Shown: piece by piece, positions 7,583 to 14,611 of the stretch
Layout of the letters: each line of letters starts with the position of its first letter
How positions within the stretch are numbered: position 1 is the first letter of the stretch
Assembly: GCA_016935735.1 (NCBI GenBank)
Contig: JAFGQK010000133.1
Location: 1-33,125, forward strand
Direction of reading: 5' to 3'
Source of the DNA: Spirochaetales bacterium
GTDB lineage: Bacteria > Spirochaetota > Spirochaetia > SZUA-6 > JAFGRV01
Length of the DNA: 33,125 nt
Made by a program: the position numbers and the translations under genes
The notes under the pieces: model-generated
Seen by the model: only the letters and a program-made list of their open reading frames with translations
Databases searched by the model: none
Told to the model about the DNA's origin: nothing

Positions 7583-9232
7583 CTATTGAAAATATTCCGG
7601 TGTATAAACAACCCTTACCCCATTTGCCCTTAATAAATCTATGACAGCCAGTGAGGGGTCATTCAATGTATTTCCATTAAGAAAGAGAACCTTCAATTTA
7701 GGGAGGTTTGCCAGGGAAGTGATATCGGTTATTTGATTGTTTTTAAGGTTCAGTGATACCAGGTTAGTACAGTTTGCAAGTGGCGTGATATCCTCGAGTA
7801 TCCCGACATTCAGGACAAGCATTGTCAAATTCGTAAGGTTTCCCAGGGCTGTAATATCACTTACCGGATTACCACAAAGGTTTAATTTTGTCACTTTTGG
7901 GAGGTTTGTAAGCGGCGTGATGTCAGTTATTTCATTGTTATAAAGGTCAAGATACGTCAACTTTGTGAGGTTAGCCAGGGGTGTAATATCTGTAATGTGA
8001 TTATCATTAAGGGTAAGATACGTCAACTTTGTAAGGTTTTCAAGAGGTGTAATATCTGTAATGTCATTAAATTGACAGTAAAGGGATGTCAAATTGGTCA
8101 GGTTCTCAAGGGGGGTTATATCGCTTATTTCATTAACAACAAGAATAAGACGTGTCAAATTGGTCAGGTTCTCAAGGGGGGTTATATCGCTTAGAAAATT
8201 GAAGCCAATATTAAGCTCCCTCAAATTGGTCAGGTTTTCTAAGGGTGTATAATCGAGTATGTCTGGATTATTATTAAGGAACAGCTGTGTCAAGGCATTA
8301 CAATGTTCCAAACCTGTAATATCTGCAATTTTCAGGAGACTTAGATCCATACTGCCTATAGTATACACGTCGGTATTATAGATCGGCCCATCCGGTATAT
8401 TGATTTCTGACCTTATTGCGGCCTCGAGATGAGGGTCGGGGAAATTTATAATCATTGGTTCGGGTGTTGGTGAACTGGAACCCCCGGTTAAACTTACATT
8501 GTCTATATATACATCATTTACATCAAGACCACAATTAAACTCAACTCGTGCCGTAGCATCGTTTGCCGAAGCGGTAAATGCGAATGAATAGGTTGTCATG
8601 GACGTTGATATACTTAAAGAACCCGAAGCGAAATAACTGGTATATGGATCTGCAGACATTCCCACATTTGCTTCGATTGTTCTTGAGGAAACGCTTCTTG
8701 CATCAAAGGTAAATGTGTAATTCGTTCCACTCGTTATATTTATGCCCCCTTGAGAAATCTGAACATTCCATGTTTCAGTACCTCCATCGGAAATACCAAT
8801 GTGAAGTTCTTCATTACTTACTGACATACTTCCTGCCCCGGGTGCATAATAACCCGCAGTCCAATTCGTAGTTCCATTAGCAAAATCTCCATTAATTATA
8901 TTTTCCAAACCTGATTCCGGCGTAGGAGATGGAGTTGGCGTCTCGGTTGGATTTGGAGTAATCCCTCCCGGAGGCGGCCAGCTGATTAAACCAACATAAT
9001 ACTGGGCAACAAGAAGAGCATCTACAATGTCTGTCGCACCGTCTCCATTGACATTGGCAACAGTTTGATCAAATCCATTTGGATTTAAGCCCACATAAAA
9101 TTGAGTAATAAGAAGAGCATCAATAATGTCGATAAATGAATCATTATTCACATCTCCTAATTCAGCCCCAAATGTACTGAAAACCGTAAATAGAAATAAA
9201 ATGCACGAAATAATAATACTTTTAGCTTTCAT
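7583..9232 (-). CDS. Secreted dockerin - CBM4/9-like - leucine-rich-repeat protein
   Basis: Layout of the 549 aa: signal peptide 1-23; dockerin 25-84 directly after the cleavage site; Pro/Thr linker 85-108; CBM4/9-like beta-sandwich 109-250 (NGDFANGTTNW start, YIDNVSL end); then about 290 residues of internalin-type repeats of 22 residues (LxxLTxLxLxxNxIxDITPL) with a cap at 262-300. The dockerin should plug into cohesins of the neighbouring scaffoldins. LRR domains usually bind proteins, so this is probably a non-enzymatic cargo for adhesion or assembly. The first calcium loop is DVNNDSFIDIID. The second starts with Asn instead of Asp (NVNGDGATDIVD), a possible weakening. ATG start with AGAGG upstream. 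It sits between the two scaffoldins on the same strand. Confidence 0.88.
   Translation of the reverse strand: MKAKSIIISCILFLFTVFSTFGAELGDVNNDSFIDIIDALLITQFYVGLNPNGFDQTVANVNGDGATDIVDALLVAQYYVGLISWPPPGGITPNPTETPTPSPTPESGLENIINGDFANGTTNWTAGYYAPGAGSMSVSNEELHIGISDGGTETWNVQISQGGINITSGTNYTFTFDARSVSSRTIEANVGMSADPYTSYFASGSLSISTSMTTYSFAFTASANDATARVEFNCGLDVNDVYIDNVSLTGGSSSPTPEPMIINFPDPHLEAAIRSEINIPDGPIYNTDVYTIGSMDLSLLKIADITGLEHCNALTQLFLNNNPDILDYTPLENLTNLRELNIGFNFLSDITPLENLTNLTRLILVVNEISDITPLENLTNLTSLYCQFNDITDITPLENLTKLTYLTLNDNHITDITPLANLTKLTYLDLYNNEITDITPLTNLPKVTKLNLCGNPVSDITALGNLTNLTMLVLNVGILEDITPLANCTNLVSLNLKNNQITDITSLANLPKLKVLFLNGNTLNDPSLAVIDLLRANGVRVVYTPEYFQ
8087..8193. repeat. Identical 41-nt repeats within the LRR array
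   Basis: The 41 nt at 8087-8127 and at 8153-8193 are identical and lie 66 nt apart, exactly one 22-residue LRR unit. Identity at DNA level, including silent positions, points to a recent unit duplication or gene conversion. Confidence 0.75.
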
Positions 9233-9313
9233 TTTTTACCTCTTTTTATATATATTTTTTTATTATTTCCACTCTGCTTAATTTTAAAGAAATTTACTCC
9301 TTCATTTTGCCTT

Positions 9314-9341
9314 ATTATAACATAAATCACAGTGGATGCAA
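9314..9341 (-). promoter_or_regulatory. Promoter of the LRR-dockerin gene (extended -10)
   Basis: On the minus strand there is a perfect TATAAT (9314-9319) preceded by TGT (extended -10). TTGCAT (9336-9341) lies 16 nt further upstream. Expected start near 9307, with a leader of about 75 nt before the ATG at 9232. Confidence 0.6.
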
Positions 9342-9425
9342 GTTAAATTTGATCTTAATGATCTTAACAGGGATTCCTCTCTGGGGAAATAGACCACGGA
9401 GGGAGCCATTCACACAGGTATTATT

Positions 9426-9455
9426 GCAATTACCATGGATACCCATGGTAATTGC
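9426..9455. repeat. Perfect 13-bp inverted repeat upstream of the LRR-dockerin gene
   Basis: GCAATTACCATGG (9426-9438) and CCATGGTAATTGC (9443-9455) are exact reverse complements with a 4-nt loop. The site lies about 85 nt upstream of the predicted -35 box. It may be an operator or a structural element; no U run follows. Confidence 0.55.
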
Positions 9456-9675
9456 CAAAATGTTGGCCGCGGGTTACATAGATTAGTATAATAAATAATC
9501 ACCTGATTGACCACGACAATCGGTCATGTTGATTGCTGTCAATTTAAAGGGAAAAATATCTGTTCATCTTTTTTCTACTAAGTCCTATGACTCCTTTTAG
9601 GAGACTTTTCAATTTATTGGAGCTGGAATAGAAGTTCATAAAATTTCAGGACCCTGCGCTCTTTGCGTCTCTTAT

Positions 9676-9710
9676 AAAAACAGGGGAGCAGCGAAAATGC
9701 TGCTCCCCTG
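9676..9710 (-). terminator. Rho-independent terminator of the second scaffoldin
   Basis: CAGGGGAGCAGC (9681-9692) and GCTGCTCCCCTG (9699-9710) form a perfect 12-bp GC-rich stem with a 6-nt loop. On the minus strand it is followed by five Us (complement of 9676-9680). It lies 31 nt after the stop codon at 9742. Confidence 0.85.
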
Positions 9711-9741
9711 CAATACTTTTCGAACTGGTATTCCTGTACTT

Positions 9742-12654
9742 TTACGGTTCCGGCGTTGTTTCTCCCTGGTCCGTAACATCCACAGAACCGTTTATTGCAT
9801 TCGGGGTCCCGACATCATTCGAAGTATAATCCACGAGATTCTCAATTGTTAAATCAAGCGGGGTTGTTCCTTCTCCCTTTGCAATCCAGTAGATGGTAAG
9901 GAAATGGAGATCCTCTCCCGGGCCGGTACCATAATCAAGACCGGTTATCCGGAGGATTCCCGGATCATTGGGATTTACAATACTCATAAATCCGTCCGGC
10001 CCCGGTTCTGCCCCATCAAATCCCATAGAGGTATTTACTTCAATAATATCCGGGTCAAAAAGAATCTCAAACCCGAATGAAGAAATTTTCTGATACCCGC
10101 TGTTGATATGGATTTCTGTTGTAAAGGAATCCCCTTTAGTTACTGTTTGTACCGCGGGATAAAACCATACATCCCCTGCTCCTTCAACAGGTTCCGGTGT
10201 CAGGGTTGGTTCCGGTGTGGGGGTGGGTTCGGGTGTCGGGGTGGTTGCAGTGACTGTTATCTGACCATCAATCTCATTAATGATACCGACAGGATCATAG
10301 TAAGCAGCATCAATGAGCGTATCCACGGTAAGATCAAGGGATGTCGTTCCCGGTCCTGCCGCAGTCCAGTACACCGTTAAAAAGTTCAGGTCAGTGCCCA
10401 CTGCCCTGCCGAGGGTATCATAACCGGCAACTTTAAGCTGCCCGGGAGCATCCGGATTGTTTGAAACAAAAAAACCGTCAGGTCCTGCACTCACACCATC
10501 TTTCCCCTGGTCCAGATCCACCTGGATGACATCATTATCAAAAAGAATGGTAAATCCATATGCCGCTATTTCCCGGTCTCCCGAATTCACATGAATTTCC
10601 GTCTCAAAATGTTCACCTTCATCCACCGTCAGCGTGTCCGGGACAAACCATATATCCCCTGCTCCCGGGATCATACCGGGAAATGGAGTAGGTAATGGCG
10701 AGGGAGTCGGGACATCAGTTGGAGTACCTGTCGGCCCTGCGGTCGGATAGGGAGTCAGCGATGGCCCCGGGGTTGTTGCCGGGATAACGGTCGATGTCGG
10801 ATCCGGCTCAAGGGTTATGGTAATTGTTCCGCCGATCCCGGAGGGTGTACCGATAGCAGAAGTATATATATCCACAAGATCATTGATCGTGATATCAATT
10901 GATGATGTCCCCGTCTGACTCCCGGAAATCCAGTGAATAGTGAGGATATGAAGATCGGTCCCGGGCTCAATCCCATACGGATCCATTGAACTGATGGTGA
11001 CTTTCCCCGGGGTCGATGCATTCACTGCGATGACCCCGATTCCATCCTGACCCTCCTCGACTCCCTGGTCTCCGGTAGTTGCATCCAAACTCAACAGCTG
11101 GGTGTCAAAGAGGAGATCAATCCCGAATGCTGCCAGGGATTGCGGCCCTGTATCGATATGTATTTCCGTGGTAAAAGAACTGTCTATCCCTGCGGTAATT
11201 TGTCCCGGTACGAGCCATACGCTCCCGCCTCCCCCCCCGGGGACAGGGGTTGGTTCACCCGATGGTGTCGGGTCAGGACCCGGTAAATCATCGATAAGTC
11301 CGACATAATACTGTGCAAGAAGAAGGGCATCGACAATAGTTACGACACCGTCATAATTAACATCCGATGCATTTGCAGTAAAATTTGAAGGATTAAGCCC
11401 TACATAATACTGGGCGCATAAAAGTGCATCAAGAATATTGATTTCACCATCACCATTCACATCCCCCATAATATTCCCGGGCAGGGTTGTCGGAACTGAT
11501 GTGGGTTCTATGACCGGCGTAGGCGATGTCTCAATAACAGGGGTTGGAGTCGGGTGAGTTTCCCCCGGGCTTTCAGCCTCTCCCTGACCCTCCGGAACAT
11601 AGCCGGGGTCTGTTGTCAACAATAGTTTATCGAACCGGGTTCCATCCTCCCTCATCCAGATATTGACGGTATGAAGACCGGCTGTCTCTACATCAACGGT
11701 AACACTGGTTACTATGGTATTTACCCATTTCCAGGTAGTACTGGTTATTGTTATCCCGGTCTTTCCGAAGCTTGCAGGCTCTCCGTCCAGACCGGCATGA
11801 AGGGAATCATCATTACCTGTCGGTCCCCACATGCGGACCCAGAGGTAGTAGGTTCCTGTTGTTTCAAATCGCACATCATAATCCAGCCGGGGCCCGTCTT
11901 TTGTATCTTTGACATTGATTCCCCTGTTGGGTACTGCTCTTAATGCAGACCCATTGCTGCTGTCCGCAAAACCGGTCGATTCTTCCCACGAAGAAAAGGC
12001 GGCAAACCTGATACCGGGAAACCTCGCTGTATAATGTTCCGCTTCCATAACAACAATTCCCCCGGACTCTACAAACGATATGTCACCTGATTCCACAGGA
12101 GTGGGTTCCGGTGTTGAAAATACCGCTGTCGATGCCGGGGTCCGGGACGGTGCGGATCCCCCGGGCTCTATTCCCCATACAAGGATACCATTATAATAGA
12201 GGGTTATCTTATTCCAGTCAGTATAGGAAACAGCATCGCTGTTGTATGAATAGTCCCCGGTTTCCTCATAATTCGACCAATCCTCCTTATGAAACCGGAT
12301 CTGTATTTCCTTTGAATCACCATAACCCCGGATATCCCCTGCAGAAGCGGAAAATCCGATTTCCAGGTACCCGTTATGGAATGACCCTGTAATGGTACCG
12401 GCCCCGGCAGAGGCATAATCGACATGAAAGCCTTCGCCTGCCGTCCCTTCTTTTGAGTAGTAGTAACGGATAGTCAATTCATCCAGGGCTATGGTATCCG
12501 CCCCTTGATTGATAATGTTAAGATGCGGTTTGATGTGGTTGTCGGATACATTCCCGTGATCCCCATCCCTGTATTGAATCTTCAGGTCTGCGGCAAAGAG
12601 TGAAGATACAAGAAAAACCGGAAAAATGAAAATACATAATACACTTTTTCTCAT
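9742..12654 (-). CDS. Second scaffoldin: CBM3, carbohydrate-binding-like module, dockerin, 3 cohesins
   Basis: Layout of the 970 aa: signal peptide 1-21; CBM3 22-164; carbohydrate-binding-like module 191-351; dockerin 396-453 (DVNGDGEINILD, DVNYDGVVTIVD); cohesins 475-614, 663-802 and 824-961; then a nine-residue tail ending TTPEP. The first 350 residues closely follow the 1898-aa scaffoldin. Its three cohesins most resemble cohesins 2, 4 and 5 of that protein, by GGSVW-SLAAFGI, DEGxHFETEIH and NSGYQ-type landmarks. The stop codon falls inside a Thr-Pro linker, where a further cohesin would be expected, so the 3' end looks truncated by deletion or point mutation. Even so, a good terminator follows 31 nt on. 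ATG start with AAGGAG at 12661-12666. It would act outside the cell as an adaptor scaffold. Confidence 0.88.
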   Translation of the reverse strand: MRKSVLCIFIFPVFLVSSLFAADLKIQYRDGDHGNVSDNHIKPHLNIINQGADTIALDELTIRYYYSKEGTAGEGFHVDYASAGAGTITGSFHNGYLEIGFSASAGDIRGYGDSKEIQIRFHKEDWSNYEETGDYSYNSDAVSYTDWNKITLYYNGILVWGIEPGGSAPSRTPASTAVFSTPEPTPVESGDISFVESGGIVVMEAEHYTARFPGIRFAAFSSWEESTGFADSSNGSALRAVPNRGINVKDTKDGPRLDYDVRFETTGTYYLWVRMWGPTGNDDSLHAGLDGEPASFGKTGITITSTTWKWVNTIVTSVTVDVETAGLHTVNIWMREDGTRFDKLLLTTDPGYVPEGQGEAESPGETHPTPTPVIETSPTPVIEPTSVPTTLPGNIMGDVNGDGEINILDALLCAQYYVGLNPSNFTANASDVNYDGVVTIVDALLLAQYYVGLIDDLPGPDPTPSGEPTPVPGGGGGSVWLVPGQITAGIDSSFTTEIHIDTGPQSLAAFGIDLLFDTQLLSLDATTGDQGVEEGQDGIGVIAVNASTPGKVTISSMDPYGIEPGTDLHILTIHWISGSQTGTSSIDITINDLVDIYTSAIGTPSGIGGTITITLEPDPTSTVIPATTPGPSLTPYPTAGPTGTPTDVPTPSPLPTPFPGMIPGAGDIWFVPDTLTVDEGEHFETEIHVNSGDREIAAYGFTILFDNDVIQVDLDQGKDGVSAGPDGFFVSNNPDAPGQLKVAGYDTLGRAVGTDLNFLTVYWTAAGPGTTSLDLTVDTLIDAAYYDPVGIINEIDGQITVTATTPTPEPTPTPEPTLTPEPVEGAGDVWFYPAVQTVTKGDSFTTEIHINSGYQKISSFGFEILFDPDIIEVNTSMGFDGAEPGPDGFMSIVNPNDPGILRITGLDYGTGPGEDLHFLTIYWIAKGEGTTPLDLTIENLVDYTSNDVGTPNAINGSVDVTDQGETTPEP

Positions 12655-12885
12655 TTCTTTCTCCTTAAGTATAGTATCACTTTCATGCAGGGTATATATA
12701 AAACTTCCTGCCCAAACATCATATTAATCAGAAGTAAAGAAGTTGTCGTCCACCTGTACCCGGATGGACTTATTTTTTCACTGCTTCATTTTTGTTAAAA
12801 AGTAGGAATCATTGTATCTGAATAATGGCATACCTGCAAGCCTTGTTTTATTGCATTATCTCCATCTCTCATTGAATGTTCAAAA

Positions 12886-12907
12886 CCCGGTTATCTGGAT
12901 AACCGGG
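12886..12907. repeat. 22-bp palindrome
   Basis: CCCGGTTATC and GATAACCGGG flank a central TG. It could form a 9-bp stem with a 4-nt loop or serve as a dimeric protein site. No U run follows. Confidence 0.5.
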
Positions 12908-12982
12908 AATCGCTGCTTATGAATCAGTAATTCCCGGTGAATCGTATATTTCAGGATTTTTTACCTTGAATCTATAAAAACT

Positions 12983-13038
12983 ACGGATTTACCGGATTTC
13001 GCGGATTAAAAAAAATCCGTAAAATCCGGGTAATCCGT
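12983..13038. repeat. GGATT-type palindromic intergenic repeat
   Basis: The 56-nt element has ACGGATT at its left end and AATCCGT at its right, an inner CCGGATTT/AAATCCGG pair, and an innermost CGGATT/AATCCG pair around an A run. The nested pairing resembles intergenic ATCCGCG-type repeats that are common in environmental bacterial genomes. It shares words with the elements at 7221-7297 and 14413-14495. Confidence 0.65.
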
Positions 13039-13070
13039 TGTTAAATTTATCTTTAATCATCATATTTTAC

Positions 13071-13101
13071 AAATAACAATTATTGACAATTATTGTTATT
13101 T
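13071..13101. promoter_or_regulatory. 31-bp operator-like palindrome before the ParD remnant
   Basis: The palindrome is centred on 13086; 14 of 15 symmetric pairs match (AAATAACAAT mirrored by ATTGTTATTT). TTGACA (13083-13088) lies at its centre. Autoregulated antitoxins bind such palindromes over their own promoter. An RBS (AAGGAGAA, 13119-13126) and the ParD-like start follow. Confidence 0.6.
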
Positions 13102-13131
13102 TATCCTTCATTCATATGAAGGAGAATAGAC

Positions 13132-13176
13132 ATGAATGTATCCCTGACACCGGAACTGGATAAGTGGATACAATAA
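13132..13176 (+). pseudogene. Truncated ParD-family antitoxin remnant
   Basis: An ATG with a good ribosome site (GAAGGAG) opens a 14-codon frame reading MNVSLTPELDKWIQ and then TAA. MNVSLTPEL is the typical N-terminus of ParD-type ribbon-helix-helix antitoxins, which normally run about 80 residues. The rest of the gene is missing: 15 nt after the stop the sequence turns into the dispersed repeat (13191-13224). No ParE toxin remnant is recognisable. Reading the start as ParD is pattern recognition on 14 residues, supported by the operator-like palindrome just upstream. Confidence 0.6.
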
Positions 13177-13190
13177 AAAGAATAGCTGTA

Positions 13191-13224
13191 TTATCTTCCT
13201 GGTTTCCTTATCCAGAAATTCTTT
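13191..13224. repeat. Partial inverted copy of the 16191-16260 repeat
   Basis: The reverse complement of this stretch reads AAAGAATTTCTGGATAAGG and then AAACCAGGAAGATAA. It matches 16178-16220 with one substitution and a short internal deletion. It ends the ParD remnant, so repeat insertion or recombination may have destroyed that locus. Confidence 0.6.
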
Positions 13225-13248
13225 ACATAATTGTGTAAAACGCTGTCT

Positions 13249-14277
13249 TTAATGACACGGTGCAAGCTGAATCACCCCGGCTGCGTAATATGCCAGTTGC
13301 GCGGCCAGGCAGTCGTTTTCCACCCGGTCCGACTGTTCCACCAGATCCATATACCACCTTCTGTTTTTTGCCTGTGCATGGCGGCCGGCTATATACATAC
13401 TGTTTCGAAGCTGGTTTAACGCTGTTTCATCATCACCTTCTTCTTTGAACTCAAATGCGATTTCCCGCAGGATACCGGCGGTTTCCGGTTCCGTGTATGG
13501 TGAGTGTTGCAGCCTCAGAAACGGGTTATCCTGTGATTGATATTGAAGGGCTATGGGCCGGATAAGTTCGAGTAATTCCGGCCCGGAATCTCCGCCGCCG
13601 GCCCATTCAATCCAGTAAAAACCAAAAGGAATCTCTCTTTTTAATACTTTTAAAGCAGCAGGGACGGGATTTCCATATTGTATTTTATGGCGGATAATGG
13701 CTATAGCTGCCGATGTATATGTATCATCAGGAAATTGGTTGTATAATTGTTCCACCTTATCTTTACTCTCTTTTATTCCCAGCCACTGTGTTGCAGCTTC
13801 CAGTTTAAGTAACGTATTGTACCTGTCATAACCGGCCATACATTGCAGCCATTTTTCTTTTTGTGCTTTAATTGTCTCCTTTGCAGGAAATGTCGTATCT
13901 TTACACTTCTTTTTTAAATCCAGAACAAAATTCCATATTTCATCAAAAACCTTACCCCTGTTCAATGGAGAAACAAGAAGGGCAAACGGTAAATATTCAA
14001 AGGATGAAGAGATGTAGACCGGATTGACAGAATTATATTCCAGCAACACCCATGTACACTCCTGCCATGTTTTCCCGGGTTCAAGATGTATGGCACAGGT
14101 GTTCCCTTCGTATATAAATACCGGCAGAAAAACCGGTGGAAAGGTATCCAGGCTCCGGGATAAGTATGTATTGATATTATCTTCCCGGATTAACTCAAAC
14201 CCGAAATAATCCAGTAATTTCACCGGAAAAACCGATTGAATCTCATTTATTCCATCAAGAATTTTTTGTTTATACAT
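13249..14277 (-). CDS. Hypothetical protein, 342 aa
   Basis: I do not recognise this protein. It has no signal peptide or membrane segment. The N-terminal 110 residues look like a compact alpha/beta domain (FPPVFLPVFIYEG, EYLPFALLVSPL), loosely reminiscent of SMI1/KNR4-type immunity proteins. The C-terminal 200 residues are mostly helical and may form a repeat-like scaffold. The start is uncertain: the frame stays open to a TTG at 14301, and an ATG lies at 14295. The stretch upstream of the ATG at 14277 (GTAGCCAACG) also occurs as a variant near 33041, suggesting repeat DNA, so I chose 14277. None of these starts has a good ribosome site. The gene stands alone between repeat-rich regions. Confidence 0.65.
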   Translation of the reverse strand: MYKQKILDGINEIQSVFPVKLLDYFGFELIREDNINTYLSRSLDTFPPVFLPVFIYEGNTCAIHLEPGKTWQECTWVLLEYNSVNPVYISSSFEYLPFALLVSPLNRGKVFDEIWNFVLDLKKKCKDTTFPAKETIKAQKEKWLQCMAGYDRYNTLLKLEAATQWLGIKESKDKVEQLYNQFPDDTYTSAAIAIIRHKIQYGNPVPAALKVLKREIPFGFYWIEWAGGGDSGPELLELIRPIALQYQSQDNPFLRLQHSPYTEPETAGILREIAFEFKEEGDDETALNQLRNSMYIAGRHAQAKNRRWYMDLVEQSDRVENDCLAAQLAYYAAGVIQLAPCH

Positions 14278-14412
14278 AACGTTGGCTACCCCCATAACCA
14301 ATTAATAAGCTATCCAGGTGTGCTTAAGTCAAAACAGTATAATTATAGTAACCCCAACCTGTCTTTTCATCTGCCATTATTTCTTAAAAAAAAAGAAATA
14401 TCAATACCAGGG

Positions 14413-14495
14413 GGTGCGATTCTGTAAATTGATTTTTAACTATTTAGTGATTTTACGGATTAAAAGGGGGTGTTCAAACTACGGATATTGCGGAT
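14413..14495. repeat. Dispersed intergenic repeat, copy 2
   Basis: It has the same order of blocks as 7221-7297: GGTGCGATT, GTAAA, TTTTTAA, ACGGATTAAAAG, TTCAAACTA, CGGATATTGCGGAT. Substitutions and short indels separate the copies. Confidence 0.65.
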
Positions 14496-14580
14496 GGTTT
14501 CCCTTTTCTTCCATTAAATAATTTGCGGAGCTATGTTATTGAAACTATCACATAGCAATAATAATGAACACTCACTCATT

Positions 14581-14609
14581 TATTCTATAATATGCTTCCT
14601 TATAGAATA
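14581..14609 (-). terminator. AT-rich hairpin at the end of the solute-binding protein gene
   Basis: TATTCTATAA (14581-14590) and TTATAGAATA (14600-14609) form a perfect 10-bp stem with a 9-nt loop. It begins 2 nt after the stop codon (14612). The stem is nearly all A-T and no clear U run follows, so it is a weak terminator at best. Confidence 0.4.
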
Positions 14610-14611
14610 TA

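Larger units (their letters stand above)
9233..9741. other. Intergenic region between second scaffoldin and LRR-dockerin gene
   Basis: No gene is supported. It contains the LRR gene promoter (9314-9341), a perfect 13-bp inverted repeat (9426-9455) and the terminator of the second scaffoldin (9676-9710). Confidence 0.6.
12655..13248. other. Gene-poor region with repeats and a toxin-antitoxin remnant
   Basis: No intact gene is seen. In order: the leader of the second scaffoldin, a palindrome (12886-12907), a GGATT-type palindromic repeat (12983-13038), a 31-bp operator-like palindrome (13071-13101), a truncated ParD-like reading frame (13132-13176) and a partial copy of the repeat found at 16191-16260. 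Confidence 0.65.
14278..14611. other. Intergenic region with dispersed repeat and hairpins
   Basis: No gene is supported. It contains copy 2 of the dispersed repeat (14413-14495), a 7-bp inverted repeat (GCTATGT at 14530-14536, ACATAGC at 14550-14556) and the hairpin next to the solute-binding protein stop codon. Confidence 0.6.

Noticed and set aside
7700..8300. Regular 66-nt spaced repeats that could be taken for a CRISPR array
   Set aside because: The period is exactly 22 codons in frame, and the repeats encode the LRR consensus; spacers are not unrelated sequences.
13249..14277. SMI1/KNR4 immunity protein assignment for the 342-aa protein
   Set aside because: Only a loose resemblance in a short N-terminal stretch; no conserved motif could be confirmed by eye and no toxin gene lies beside it.
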